This document shows, piece after piece, positions 1 to 9,548 of a stretch of 64,000 nucleotides of DNA. A model generated the notes under the pieces. The model did not search any database, was not told the DNA's origin, and saw nothing but the letters and a program-made list of their open reading frames with translations. The stretch is from assembly GCA_958366945.1 (NCBI GenBank), contig CATXCY010000009.1, positions 8,871 to 72,870 on the forward strand, given 5' to 3'. Position 1 is the stretch's first letter, and each line of letters starts with the position of its first letter. The translations under genes and the position numbers were made by a program. This DNA comes from Bruticola sp004554425 (GTDB lineage Bacteria; Vulcanimicrobiota; Xenobia; Xenobiales; Xenobiaceae).

Positions 1-251
1 AACTCGTTAACATCAGTGTAACTCTTCACGTTTGGATCTCGAGCTATTCTTTCCGCTTCGCGCATAGCTTCTATGGTCTCTTCTTTTGGGTAATCGTACT
101 CAAATGGGACTTTACCCTCACACAGCGCGTGACGCACCAATATATCGACTGCAGTAGAAAAATCTAAGCCCAATTTTGCAAACAATTCATCTGCTTGATT
201 TTTTAAAGCAGAGTCGATGCTTATATTCACATTTGTAATAGCTGACGACAT
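1..251 (-). CDS. dinJ: DinJ/RelB-type antitoxin, runs off the window
   Basis: Reading the minus strand from the ATG at 249-251 gives 83 residues with no stop before the window edge. The product begins MSSAITNVNISIDSALKNQA, then has the phrase DELFAKLGLDFSTAVDILV, which fits the ribbon-helix-helix start of RelB/DinJ antitoxins (short beta strand, then a helix with the 'lgl..s.Ai..f' pattern). Such antitoxins bind a YafQ/RelE-type mRNA interferase and repress their own operon. The toxin gene would lie beyond position 1 and cannot be seen. An AGGAG-like site (AAAAAGGAGT) sits about 9 bases upstream of the start. Family assignment is good; the exact subfamily (DinJ rather than RelB) is inferred. 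Confidence 0.8.
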   Translation of the reverse strand, partial: MSSAITNVNISIDSALKNQADELFAKLGLDFSTAVDILVRHALCEGKVPFEYDYPKEETIEAMREAERIARDPNVKSYTDVNE

Positions 252-288
252 ACGCAATCTACTCCTTTTTATTGGCTTTTGTAATTAT

Positions 289-317
289 ATGATAATACAT
301 TGTATCATTTGTTTCAA
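289..317 (-). promoter_or_regulatory. promoter with overlapping operator-like palindrome for the antitoxin gene
   Basis: On the minus strand a TTGAAA hexamer (312-317) is followed after 17 bases by TATCAT (289-294). An imperfect palindrome, TGATAATACATTGTATCA (290-307, arms TGATA/TATCA), lies across the spacer and -10 box. Antitoxins of this family repress by binding such palindromes, so autoregulation is a reasonable inference. Confidence 0.5.
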
Positions 318-342
318 AGGAATGTCTATAATAACCAAAAAA

Positions 343-370
343 AGCCCCCGCTCGGTTAAGAGCGGGGGCT
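343..370 (-). terminator. intrinsic terminator of the SLH porin gene
   Basis: An 11-bp GC-rich stem (AGCCCCCGCTC / GAGCGGGGGCT, 6-base loop) is followed on the minus strand by a run of seven T. It stands just after the porin stop codon. Confidence 0.9.
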
Positions 371-408
371 CTATTCATTCAGCCTAAGCTGTTCTAACTA
401 ATGAAAGA

Positions 409-2940
409 TTAGAACTTAACTTTGAACTGAGTGGTAACCTGCCAGCCGTACCAGCTGAAAGGATGGTTGGTGTAACCGTAAGAGGTGTCACCGATGGTCT
501 GAGCGGAGCCATCCTGGCGGAAATTGGCGAAGGTAGCAGCGTCAACCTTATCCTTGGTATCGTAGTAACGGAAGTCCATATTCCACTGAGTATTGGCACT
601 CAAGTCGCAGTCGAAACCGATGAAAGGAATGGTCTGCTGAACGTCAATATTCTTGAAGTCAATGGAATTGACGGAAGCGGCGAACTGGTTGTAAGCACCG
701 GAAGGATCCCAGTGACCGTTCATGTTAACCATGTCGCAACCGGCGCGCAAGGTCCACTGATCGTTGGCTTCCCAGCCTAAACCAATGTGGAAGTTGTCAT
801 TATTTAGCTTGACGTAGTTCTGGCTTCCACCTTGGGCAACAGCCAGGTCGCTGTCACGCTTGAACTCGTTGCGGTTGTAACCGAGGTCGAGTTTCAAACG
901 AGGATTGTCCCACTTGTAGCTGGCGCCAATGCCGTACTGGGTCTGCTTACCTTTGTGATCTTCGAGAGCGTTGAGGTTAGCGTCGAAGGAGCTAGCACTC
1001 TGAGCACCGTAGACAGCGGGATCAGCGTAACCGTAGAAGACGGGATCCATGAAACCAGGGGCGAAGCCGAGGATGTAGTTGGTAGGAGCACCAGCGGTGG
1101 CGCCAGGCAACTCACGCACGTCGTATAAGCTGGACTTCTTCTGGTTCAAGAAGGAAGCTTTGGCCCATACTAAACCGTGACGATCATCGAAGCGCCACTG
1201 ACCGTTGAAGCGGATACCTTCGCGGTTGTGAGGATATACTTCGGTGTCATGTAAGGACCACATGTCGGAGTAGTAGTTGGTGTTCATTAAGTTGAAGGCG
1301 TTGTAGCGACCGTAATTCTCGAGGCCGTTCACGTAGGGGTTCATGTTTACGAAAGGATCGTAGTTAGGATCTACGGATACGTAAGCCAAGCTGAGGTCGA
1401 GGTCGCCCTCTAACAAGTTGGCGCCGACTTCTACGCGGAAGGCGTTGCCTTCGGAGGAGTAATCGGAATCTTTGTTAGCTTTGTACTCGGTGCGAGCGTA
1501 TTCGCCAGCGGCGTAAATCTCGTTACCGGACTCGCCGATATCCCACTTGTAGTTGGCGCTGATGCCATAGCCGAACATGCTCTGAGGACCGAAGGCGCCG
1601 TTGCCTAAGTCATCAATGGTGTCCCAGCCGGGGATGGGGCGCTTGTTGCCGCCTTCGAGGGCAGCACTGTTGTAGTAGCCAGAGGGGTTGACCCACTGTA
1701 AGTTGGTAGCACCAACCATAGGGGAACCGTAGGCTAAATTGGCGTCGTTGATCAAGCCGATGCCTAAGGAGTCGCCATTAGCAGCTTCGTTAGCAGCGCG
1801 CATGAAGTTGACTTTTACTTGGCCGCCACCGAACTCGAAGGCGACGTCGCCACCGATGATGTCGGTGTCATAAGCTTGAACACCACCATAGTAGTCAGTA
1901 TTGAAGGTGGAGATGCGAGAGCCTAAAACTTCCCAACGAAGGACGCCAGCTTCGAAAGCGTGGCTGCCGCTTAAGTTGAAACCGAAGCGATCCAAGTAAT
2001 CGGGACCGAAGGCGGAGAGGTTCTTCTGGCCGGCGAAGAGGATGTTGTCCATGTTGTCTTCGCTGTAAGCACCCAAGGTGAGCTTAATGCCGGAAGGATT
2101 GTGAATTACCCAGAAGTTGTCCAACACCATGCGGGTGTAAGGAGCGTTGTTCAAGCTGTTAACGGAGCTGGAACCACCGAACTGGTTGCAGAGGTAAGGA
2201 GCGGAGACACCCCAGAGGGAGTCGACCATGCTGTTACCAGCGGAAGTGTAAGCAGCGAATTCAGCGCCGGCGTCGATATCGTCGGAAACGCGGATGCGCA
2301 TACCGAGGATACCCTTCATGGTGAAGCCGGTACCGTTGGTGAGGCCTACGCCATTGCGAAGGTCAGCAACGGGAAGTACGCCACCGTTTTCGGGCTGAAG
2401 CTGAGTGCCAGCGACGGTGCCGACAGCAGCGTTGTAATCGAAACCACCGATACCACCGGCGTTGGTGTCCTGGATACCGTCAGCATCGTTGTGGAAAGAC
2501 TGAGCGGTAACGCGGGCTTCCAAGGATCCGTAGAAAGTGATTCTCTCGAGCTCAGAGACGCGGAGGTCGAGTTTGTCAACCTTGTCTTCCAAGGTGCCGA
2601 CACGGGCGCCGAGGGCGTCTAATTCGCTGCGGAGAGCGTCCACCAATTTCTGGAGCTCAGCGAGCTCGGCCTTGGTGGCGAAAGTGGCGTGCTCCTGCTC
2701 CATTTGACCGAGCAGACGAGCAACCATCATAGCAACTTCCCAACGAGTGGCATTTCTGTCACCCTTGAAGGTGCCATCGGGATAACCTTCAACAATACCT
2801 TTAGCAGCCAAAGTGGCTACGGCATCACGAGCCCAATGATTCTCGGGAACATCCGGGAATAAAGGAGCAGCGAATGCAGGGGCGGCTAGACCGAGTGTAA
2901 ATACTGCGGCAGCAACCGTAGTTTTCATGCGTAAATTCAT
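409..2940 (-). CDS. SLH-domain outer-membrane porin
   Basis: An 843-residue outer-membrane channel of the OmpM/SlpA/cyanobacterial-porin type. A signal peptide (about residues 1-24, ending APAFA) leads to one SLH domain (about 27-80, with the FPDVPENHWARDAV and GIVEGYPDGTF phrases), then a heptad-rich coiled coil (about 90-133), and a long beta-rich barrel ending in FKVKF. A terminal Phe is the usual BAM recognition signal. In known relatives the SLH domain anchors the porin to a peptidoglycan-linked polymer and so tethers the outer membrane. Start: the first ATG, 9 bases after AAGGAG; a second ATG four codons in is possible. Codon use is strongly biased to C-ending codons, suggesting high expression. 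It is monocistronic, with its own terminator. Confidence 0.93.
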   Translation of the reverse strand: MNLRMKTTVAAAVFTLGLAAPAFAAPLFPDVPENHWARDAVATLAAKGIVEGYPDGTFKGDRNATRWEVAMMVARLLGQMEQEHATFATKAELAELQKLVDALRSELDALGARVGTLEDKVDKLDLRVSELERITFYGSLEARVTAQSFHNDADGIQDTNAGGIGGFDYNAAVGTVAGTQLQPENGGVLPVADLRNGVGLTNGTGFTMKGILGMRIRVSDDIDAGAEFAAYTSAGNSMVDSLWGVSAPYLCNQFGGSSSVNSLNNAPYTRMVLDNFWVIHNPSGIKLTLGAYSEDNMDNILFAGQKNLSAFGPDYLDRFGFNLSGSHAFEAGVLRWEVLGSRISTFNTDYYGGVQAYDTDIIGGDVAFEFGGGQVKVNFMRAANEAANGDSLGIGLINDANLAYGSPMVGATNLQWVNPSGYYNSAALEGGNKRPIPGWDTIDDLGNGAFGPQSMFGYGISANYKWDIGESGNEIYAAGEYARTEYKANKDSDYSSEGNAFRVEVGANLLEGDLDLSLAYVSVDPNYDPFVNMNPYVNGLENYGRYNAFNLMNTNYYSDMWSLHDTEVYPHNREGIRFNGQWRFDDRHGLVWAKASFLNQKKSSLYDVRELPGATAGAPTNYILGFAPGFMDPVFYGYADPAVYGAQSASSFDANLNALEDHKGKQTQYGIGASYKWDNPRLKLDLGYNRNEFKRDSDLAVAQGGSQNYVKLNNDNFHIGLGWEANDQWTLRAGCDMVNMNGHWDPSGAYNQFAASVNSIDFKNIDVQQTIPFIGFDCDLSANTQWNMDFRYYDTKDKVDAATFANFRQDGSAQTIGDTSYGYTNHPFSWYGWQVTTQFKVKF

Positions 2941-3275
2941 TGCATGATCTCCTTATATTTTTTATATATATTAGTGATGGTAAAAACTCCGGAGTTATAA
3001 TACTTAATCCCTGCCAGCCCGCGGCTCTAAAATGAGCTGTTCAAAGTTTCCTCAAGCTAGCTTACCGCTAACTTACAGAGAGCGCGTACCGTTACCGGAG
3101 CGGTGTCAACTTCGGCAAAAGATCTTTTCTCCTGCCAAAGGTAGTGAATGACAGATAAAAATCCGTGAAAAAAACTTGCGTTCTTATCTATTAACGGCGC
3201 CTAACTTCTTCTCTTATTTTTGTTCCCCTTCAAAATTGAAGTTTTTTCTCCAAAAAATATTGGCTATTTTTAAGC
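2941..3275. other. intergenic region upstream of the porin gene
   Basis: 335 bases without a gene. It holds the porin ribosome-binding site next to 2940. A TTGACA hexamer lies on the minus strand at 3104-3109, but I see no -10 box at the right distance. A short palindrome CTTCAAAATTGAAG lies near 3229-3242. No RNA gene recognised. Confidence 0.4.
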
Positions 3276-4145
3276 TCAGCCCGCTAAGACAGTATTATCT
3301 GCTTGCAAAGTGCGCTTAGCCTTCCACTCTTTGGAAGCTTTGGCTTTCAATTCAAAAACTTCCAAATCGTCGGGTACAAAAAGGTTGCCGTTGAAGTAGG
3401 GGCCGCCTTCCTCAATATATAAGCTCTTTCTTTGCTTTATGTTTCTATCTTCAGTGTGATAAATAATTAGATTTTTTACCTGAAGATTTTCCGCCAGCTG
3501 GCAAGCCTCTTTCATAGTAGAGTGGTGCTTCTGATGAGGCTTAAAAATATCAGCTTGGCTATCTAAGCAAAAAGCTTCATGTAAAAGCCACTTGCTACCT
3601 TGAGCGTACTTTCTGGTGCTTTCGTTGAAAGGCTCGTCGCCACAGCAAGTTAATTTTTCACCGTTACCAAGATCCATAGTAAAACCGAATTGCTTGGCTT
3701 TAGTAGACAAAATGTCGAAAAATACGGTTTGGCAACCTAAAATATCAATGGTTTGCCCGTCTTTTACTTCCACTAAATGGAGGCGTGTATCTATATATTT
3801 TGTCTCTTTGGGCGTAAAAAGTTGCTCAGCCAAAGTGTGCAAACATTTTATTACTTCATCGTGTCCATAAATAGTTGCTTCGCCTTCATATTGGTCGCGA
3901 GCCATGCCCTGGCAAATAAAGCGAATCATCCAGACAATGCCCAAAATATGATCGACATGTTTGTGAGTTACAAAGATGGTGCGCAGATCTTGCCATTTTA
4001 AGCCCGCTTGTTTCAATTGGCGAAAAAGGCCATTGCCTCCGCCGCCGTCGACTAAAAAGCTGCCTTGCGCGTTGCTAAGTACAAAACAAGTATTATAACA
4101 TTCGGTTACGCTGGCATTGCCAGTACCTAGAATAGTAAGTTTCAT
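3276..4145 (-). CDS. metallo-beta-lactamase-fold hydrolase, RNase Z-like
   Basis: A 289-residue protein of the RNase Z/arylsulfatase-like branch of the metallo-beta-lactamase fold. The start MKLTILGTGNAS is the typical first strand, FLVDGGGGN follows, and HKHVDH (near residue 61) is the HxHxDH metal motif. Later metal-ligand positions are CCGDEPF and the terminal YHTED. True RNase Z trims the 3' end of tRNA precursors; this protein is in the right size range, but I cannot confirm the exosite that distinguishes RNase Z from other hydrolases. It lies 24 bases after prfB on the same strand, so the two may be co-transcribed. Confidence 0.75.
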   Translation of the reverse strand: MKLTILGTGNASVTECYNTCFVLSNAQGSFLVDGGGGNGLFRQLKQAGLKWQDLRTIFVTHKHVDHILGIVWMIRFICQGMARDQYEGEATIYGHDEVIKCLHTLAEQLFTPKETKYIDTRLHLVEVKDGQTIDILGCQTVFFDILSTKAKQFGFTMDLGNGEKLTCCGDEPFNESTRKYAQGSKWLLHEAFCLDSQADIFKPHQKHHSTMKEACQLAENLQVKNLIIYHTEDRNIKQRKSLYIEEGGPYFNGNLFVPDDLEVFELKAKASKEWKAKRTLQADNTVLAG

Positions 4146-4169
4146 AAATATTTTTCCTAAGTAGTATAA

Positions 4170-5298
4170 CTAGACGGCGTCACTTGCTTGAGGTTCGCGG
4201 CCTAAACGGGCTCTAGCTTGTAACCAACTGCGCATGAAGCCATTAAGATCGCCTCCCAGCACTGCACTTACGTTGGCATTTTCAAAACCAGTGCGTCTAT
4301 CTTTTACCATAGTGTAAGGTTGCATTACGTAGTTGCGGATCTGGTTGGCCCAGGCCGCTTCGCGATTTTCGCCTTTTACGTTGTCTAAAGTATCTTGGCG
4401 TTGCTCGCGTTTAAGCTCTAAAAGCTTAGCTTTAAGCATACGCAAAGCCGTTTCTTTGTTGGAATGCTGGGAACGCTCGTTTTGACAAGCAGCCACAGTA
4501 CCAGTGGGAATGTGAGTAATACGCACCGCCGATTCGGTTTTGTTGACGTGCTGTCCGCCAGCACCTTGAGAGCGATAAGTATCTATTTTTAAGTCTTCAG
4601 GGCGCAATTCAATATTGAGCTCTTCGGCTAATTCTGGCACTACTTCTACTTTTGCAAAAGAAGTATGGCGGCGGTGAGCGGCGTCGTAAGGAGAAATGCG
4701 CACTAAACGGTGGACGCCGTGCTCGGAACTGAGCATACCGAAGGGGTAGAAGCCTTCGATAATCAAGCTAGCCGAATGGATACCGTCTTCTTCAGCTGGT
4801 GAATACTCTACTAAGCTTACTTTATAACCTTCATTTTCGGCCCAGCGCATATACATACGCAAGAGCATTTCTGTCCAATCTTGGGCGTCTACTCCGCCAG
4901 CTCCGGCATGAAGAGTAACAATAGCGGCAGCCTTATCGTAAGGGCCGTTCAACAAAGAAATAGTTTCGGCCCGCTCCAGGCGGTGAGTCAGTTCATCATA
5001 ATAGCGCTGGGCTTCGTCTATTTCCTCTTGATTCTCGGGAGTGCCTAACTCGGCAGCCACTTCAGCTTCTTCCAGCGCAGAATTTAATTCATGCCACTGC
5101 TGAAAAATAGTTTTATATTGGGCCAGCTCTTGGGTGAGGCGTTGGACAGCCTCGTTATCTTCCCATACTTGGCCAGAGCCAAATTGGGCTTCAATTTCTT
5201 GAATTTTGCGTTCTATAGTATCTAGGTCAAAGATAGTCGCGCATGCGTTCGACGCGGGCGCGGGCTTCGCTTAAAGGCTCGGCAAATTGGGAGAGCAT
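4170..5298 (-). CDS. prfB: peptide chain release factor 2, with programmed +1 frameshift
   Basis: RF2 terminates translation at UGA and UAA. The reading frame starts at the ATG at 5296-5298, runs 23 codons to an in-frame CTT TGA C (5226-5232), and continues after a +1 shift to 4170, giving about 375 residues, the normal RF2 length. The zero-frame part ends RMRDYL and the shifted frame resumes DLDTIERKIQEIE, a normal RF2 sequence. The catalytic GGQ is present (GAGGQHVNKTESAVR). The stop-codon recognition tripeptide is SPY (4686-4694) rather than the usual SPF. The Shine-Dalgarno-like AGGGGG usually found just before the shift site is absent. A weak GGAAAGG site precedes the start. Confidence 0.95.
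5226..5232 (-). other. prfB: RF2 programmed frameshift site
   Basis: On the minus strand the bases read CTT TGA C, preceded by TAT. This is the classical autoregulatory slip site: low RF2 lets the ribosome slip from CUU to UUU and make full-length RF2. The upstream bases are ATGCGCGAC, with no AGGGGG-like stimulator. Confidence 0.92.
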
Positions 5299-5340
5299 AA
5301 CGAAGTGTTTTCCTTTCCAAAAATAAGTTGCGAAAAAGAT

Positions 5341-5382
5341 TGGGCCCGCGCCTAAGCTGAAAAGTTAAGGCAAACGGGCCCA
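5341..5382 (-). terminator. hairpin between secA and prfB
   Basis: Arms TGGGCCCG (5341-5348) and CGGGCCCA (5375-5382) form a strong stem, extended by a partial inner pairing. On the minus strand it lies after the secA stop and is followed by ATCTTTTTC, so it probably ends or attenuates the secA transcript before prfB. Confidence 0.65.
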
Positions 5383-5402
5383 TCATTAAATGGCGCTAAA
5401 TG

Positions 5403-8006
5403 CTAGCGCTCTTCGGGATAGTGGCACTTTTTCCACTTTTTGCCACTGCCGCACCAGCAAGGATCGTTACGACCCAATTTGGCTCCAGTGCGCTTAATGG
5501 GCTCGACGGGCATTTCGTTGTCACGGTTGGTAGACGTGGCGTGCATAGTCTCTTTTTGCTCAAGGTGCTCTTCAATTTGTTCGGTAGCTTGTACTTCGAC
5601 GCGGAAGAGATAGTGCAAGGTATCGTCGCGCAAACGGCGTTTCAAACCATCGAACTCTTCGGCAGCTTCGCGAATAAATTCAACCTGAGGATCCTTCTGA
5701 CCATAACCGCGTAAGTGGATACCTTCGCGCAATAATTCGATATTGCTCAAGTGCTCAATCCACTTTTCGTCAGTGACGCGCAATAAAGTGAAACGCTCCA
5801 AATCGGACATGAGCTGATCACCCAAAATTTCGATTTTTTTGTCGTAAACTTCGCGTAACCAACCAACTACAGTTTCTTTAATTTCAGCAGGTAATTTGCC
5901 GCCTAAATCGGCCTTGCTTACGCCTTCAGGCAAAACTAACTGATCGTGCAAAGCTACCATTAAGCCATCGAAGTCCCAAGTTTCGGGCGGGGCTTGTTCG
6001 TGCATATGCATATCGACCAAATCGCTAACTGCATCTTCAATGAAGCTATAAATAGTTTCGCGCAAGTCTTTGCCTTCCAAGATCTTGTCGCGGTCGGCAT
6101 AGATAACGCGGCGCTGCTCGTTCATGGTATCGTCGTACTTGAGAACGTTTTTACGAATCTCGAAGTGGTGACTTTCTACCTTCATTTGGGCATTTTCGAT
6201 ACCACGAGAAATTAAAGGATTCTCGATGACTTCATCTTCTAAGCCTAAAGTATCCATTAAGCTGCGGATTCTATCGCTAGCAAAGAGGCGCATAAGTTCG
6301 TCGTCTAAAGCTACGTAGAAGCGTGAAGCACCAGGATCGCCCTGACGTCCAGCACGACCGCGCAACTGGTTGTCGATACGACGCGACTCGTGACGCTCAG
6401 TACCTAAAATATAGAGTCCGCCAGCTTCACGTACTTTCTTTTCTTCTTCGGGATCGGCAGGATCGCCGCCCAATTTAATGTCAACGCCTCGACCGGCCAT
6501 ATTAGTGGCGATAGTTACAGCGCCTAAACGTCCGGCTTGAGCAATAATGTGAGCTTCTTTTTCGTGGTATTTGGCGTTGAGCACGTTGTGCTTAATGCCC
6601 ATTTTGGTAAGAAGCTGGCTGAGCTCTTCCGATTTTTCAATAGAGCGAGTACCTACCAAAATAGGCTGACCCTTGGCGTGGCGTTCGGCGATATCGGCAC
6701 AAACAGCCTTAAATTTGTACTTCTCGTTTTTGTAAACTTGGTCATGCAAATCGATACGGGCTACTTTTACGTTGGTAGGAATTACTACTACGTCCAAATC
6801 ATAAATTTCGCGGAATTCGCGCTCTTCGGTTAAAGCTGTACCAGTCATACCGGCTAACTTGTGGTAGAGCTTGAAGTAATTCTGGAAAGTAATCGTGGCC
6901 AAAGTTTGGTCTTCTTGGCGGACTTTGACGCCCTCTTTGGCTTCGATAGCTTGGTGCAAACCGTCGGAATAGCGGCGTCCGAACATGAGGCGGCCGGTAA
7001 ATTCGTCGACGATAACGATTTCACCATTTTTAACGACATATTCAATATCGTTGCGGTAGCATTCTTTGGCGCGTAAAGCGTTGTCAATAAAATGGGCCGT
7101 CTCCATATTGTCGGGATCGAAAAGGTTGCGCAAGCCTAAAAGTTGCTCAACTTTGGCTACACCTTCTTCAGTTAAAGGAGCGGTCTTTGATTTCTCTTCC
7201 ACAGTATAGTGGACGTCTTTTTTCAACTCGCGGGCTACTTGAGCGTAGCGGCCGTACATATTGGTAGAGCCGGTACCGCGACCGGAAATAATCAACGGGG
7301 TGCGGGCTTCGTCGATCAAAATAGAGTCGACTTCGTCAACAATGGCAAAGTTGAGTTCACGTTGCACGCGCTGGTCTAAGTCCATAACCATATTGTCGCG
7401 CAAATAATCGAAACCGTATTCGTTATTGGTACCGTAAGTAATGTCGGCTTCGTAAGCTTGGCGGCGAGGCACGGGACGCAAGTGGTTGTTGCTATCATCG
7501 CCAGTTTCAACTTCGGGATCGTATAAGTAGGCGGTGTCGTGATTGATAATACCTACGGACAAGCCCAAGAAATGGTAAATAGGGGCCATCCAGCGGCCGT
7601 CGCGTTTGGCTAAGTAGTCGTTGACGGTGACAACGTGGACGCCGCGTCCAGTTAAAGCGTTAAGGTAAACGGGGCTGGTAGCTACCAATGTTTTACCTTC
7701 ACCGGTTTTCATTTCGGCGATACGTCCTTGATGGAGTACGATGCCGCCGATCATTTGCACATCGTAATGGCGCAAACCCAAAGTGCGTTTGGAAGCCTCG
7801 CGCACAGCCGCAAAAGCTTCAGGCAAGATATCATCTAAAGTTTCTTTGCCTTTTAAGCGCTGACGGAAACTATCTGTAAGAGCGCGCAGCTCTTCGTCAG
7901 AACGACTCTTCATACTCTCTTCAAAGTCGTTGATCTTCTTGACGACCTTGCGGATCTTTCTAATTTCCCGCTCGTTGGGGTCGAAAAGCCATTCAATGAA
8001 TCCCAT
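5403..8006 (-). CDS. secA: preprotein translocase ATPase SecA
   Basis: SecA is the ATPase motor that drives unfolded proteins through SecYEG. The 867-residue product starts MGFIEWLFDPNEREIRK, has Walker A MKTGEGKT, a DEAD-type VDEVDSILIDEAR, the ATMAGRGVDI helicase motif and the QLRGRAGRQGD motif VI. It ends with a SEC-C zinc site CWCGSGKKWKKCH (CxC...CH), which in relatives binds SecB or ribosomes. I chose the ATG at 8004-8006 because conserved SecA sequence begins there and GGAG lies upstream; a longer frame to 8141 adds 45 unconserved residues. It lies downstream of the MFS gene after a 245-base gap. Confidence 0.97.
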   Translation of the reverse strand: MGFIEWLFDPNEREIRKIRKVVKKINDFEESMKSRSDEELRALTDSFRQRLKGKETLDDILPEAFAAVREASKRTLGLRHYDVQMIGGIVLHQGRIAEMKTGEGKTLVATSPVYLNALTGRGVHVVTVNDYLAKRDGRWMAPIYHFLGLSVGIINHDTAYLYDPEVETGDDSNNHLRPVPRRQAYEADITYGTNNEYGFDYLRDNMVMDLDQRVQRELNFAIVDEVDSILIDEARTPLIISGRGTGSTNMYGRYAQVARELKKDVHYTVEEKSKTAPLTEEGVAKVEQLLGLRNLFDPDNMETAHFIDNALRAKECYRNDIEYVVKNGEIVIVDEFTGRLMFGRRYSDGLHQAIEAKEGVKVRQEDQTLATITFQNYFKLYHKLAGMTGTALTEEREFREIYDLDVVVIPTNVKVARIDLHDQVYKNEKYKFKAVCADIAERHAKGQPILVGTRSIEKSEELSQLLTKMGIKHNVLNAKYHEKEAHIIAQAGRLGAVTIATNMAGRGVDIKLGGDPADPEEEKKVREAGGLYILGTERHESRRIDNQLRGRAGRQGDPGASRFYVALDDELMRLFASDRIRSLMDTLGLEDEVIENPLISRGIENAQMKVESHHFEIRKNVLKYDDTMNEQRRVIYADRDKILEGKDLRETIYSFIEDAVSDLVDMHMHEQAPPETWDFDGLMVALHDQLVLPEGVSKADLGGKLPAEIKETVVGWLREVYDKKIEILGDQLMSDLERFTLLRVTDEKWIEHLSNIELLREGIHLRGYGQKDPQVEFIREAAEEFDGLKRRLRDDTLHYLFRVEVQATEQIEEHLEQKETMHATSTNRDNEMPVEPIKRTGAKLGRNDPCWCGSGKKWKKCHYPEER

Positions 8007-8251
8007 GTTATCGCACTCCGATATTTGTAAACAAACTAAATCAAATTTTCTTGTAAAAAATTGAACAAACTGTCTTTCGCAGGCTGTTTTGTGGGGAAAA
8101 CGGACGAGCGCAAGGCGGCGGATGAGAAAGCGCGTTCCCAAAAGTTGCCCAACGACAGCCTAGGTGGTTTCTATTATGAACGCTTGCTTCCTTCGCTTTT
8201 CCTATTTGTTTTCTGTCTGCCTTGCATATGCGTTGTGTTTGCACTCAATAT

Positions 8252-9523
8252 TTATTCTTGGCGATTGCATTCCAATACATCTTTATAGAAGACCGTTTTC
8301 CATTGTATATAAGTAATCATGGCGCCGCCAATTATAAAGCAAATAATTAACAGAGTTTCCATAGCCGTCATGCCCAAGCGCTCGGTAAAAACGCCTTGTA
8401 AAGCGGCGATAATGCTCATAGCTCCCCAGGCGGTAAAAGTATTTAAAGAGCCAAAGGCTGTTTTGTCACCAACACTAGGGAACATGTCAGGTACGCTAAT
8501 AACTAAAGCCATAGAGTAAATACGATCTAAAGTCATAAAGATGGCAATAGCTGCCACGGCGGCGGTTATATTTAGTTTGCCATAAATAAAAATGGGCAAA
8601 AGCACCAGCGAAAGAATAATGCTAACCAAAAAAGTGGGGCGGTGGCCGAAGCGCTTCATAATGCTGTTGGTAAAGAAGTTGATAAGGCAATCGGCCAAAC
8701 CGATAATAAGTAAGGCTAAGCTCACTTCTTTAAGGTCGAGCTTGTAGTGGTAGGGGAACCAAAGGCCGCACAAAGAGTAAAAGCCAAAGTAGGCCATGCG
8801 ATTGATGGTTGAACCCACATAATAAGTGATGGCGTGAGGTACGGCCAAAGCTTTTTTGTACGGTTCGACAATAGCTTTGCATACAGAAAAAAGGCTTTTA
8901 AAAGTTAAATTTTGGCATAAAGGTGAAGCTTTTTCGTCTTGAGGTTGGTCGCTGGGCTGCTCGCCTTCGTTTTTGTGTTCGGTTGGGTAAAAACAAGCTA
9001 AAGCCAAACCGCTGGCCGCCGTAAGCAAAGCAATAATTAGAATCGGTACACGCCAATTGAAATCGACTGTAAGCCAACCGGCCAGCGGTACGCCCACAGC
9101 TGTTGCTAAAGGGCGAGCCGACATTAAGACGGCGATCATAGCCGGGAAATAGGCTTTGGAAACGCCATGGAAAGTTAGGCTCCACATAATGGAAGCTACG
9201 AAGCCTGCTCCCAAGCCGGACAAGGCTCGCCAGACTAAGCCCAGCTCAAAGGAAGAAGAAAAAGCAAAGGCTGCTTGAGTGAGCGCTAAAAGGAGCGTGC
9301 ACCAAAAGAGCAATTTGCTTGATTTAAAAGCCGAAACTAGCGAAGGGCCAAAAATAAGGCCAGCTACGGTGCCGCCGGTACAAAAAGAAATGAACAGCAG
9401 AGCCGTATGGGCCGGAATGGCGAAGCTTTGGCCAATAACGTCAGCCATAGGAGAGATGGCATTGTCGATTGAATTGAAAGCAAAAATTAAAATAAAAGCT
9501 AAAACGACAACGACTCTCTCCAT
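8252..9523 (-). CDS. MFS transporter
   Basis: A 423-residue membrane protein with about twelve hydrophobic segments in two halves separated by a charged loop (about residues 185-205, EHKNEGEQPSDQPQDEK). This is the layout of the major facilitator superfamily; the sequence is closest in feel to drug/sugar-efflux antiporters, with a motif-C-like ATAVGVPLAGWL near the end of the first half. It is the last gene of an apparent three-gene operon behind a radical SAM protein and an ATP-grasp ligase (25-base gap), so export of their product is a natural inference. Substrate unknown. Confidence 0.8.
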   Translation of the reverse strand: MERVVVVLAFILIFAFNSIDNAISPMADVIGQSFAIPAHTALLFISFCTGGTVAGLIFGPSLVSAFKSSKLLFWCTLLLALTQAAFAFSSSFELGLVWRALSGLGAGFVASIMWSLTFHGVSKAYFPAMIAVLMSARPLATAVGVPLAGWLTVDFNWRVPILIIALLTAASGLALACFYPTEHKNEGEQPSDQPQDEKASPLCQNLTFKSLFSVCKAIVEPYKKALAVPHAITYYVGSTINRMAYFGFYSLCGLWFPYHYKLDLKEVSLALLIIGLADCLINFFTNSIMKRFGHRPTFLVSIILSLVLLPIFIYGKLNITAAVAAIAIFMTLDRIYSMALVISVPDMFPSVGDKTAFGSLNTFTAWGAMSIIAALQGVFTERLGMTAMETLLIICFIIGGAMITYIQWKTVFYKDVLECNRQE

Positions 9524-9548
9524 AGTTGCGAACCTCTGATGTGCGAAA

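Noticed and set aside
409..780. Open frames opposite the porin gene (for example 463-780 plus, 384-599 minus)
   Set aside because: They are shadows of the strong codon bias of the porin gene; no ribosome sites or recognisable products.
8007..8141. Longer SecA start adding 45 residues
   Set aside because: The added part is not SecA-like; conserved sequence starts at MGFIEWLF with its own GGAG site.
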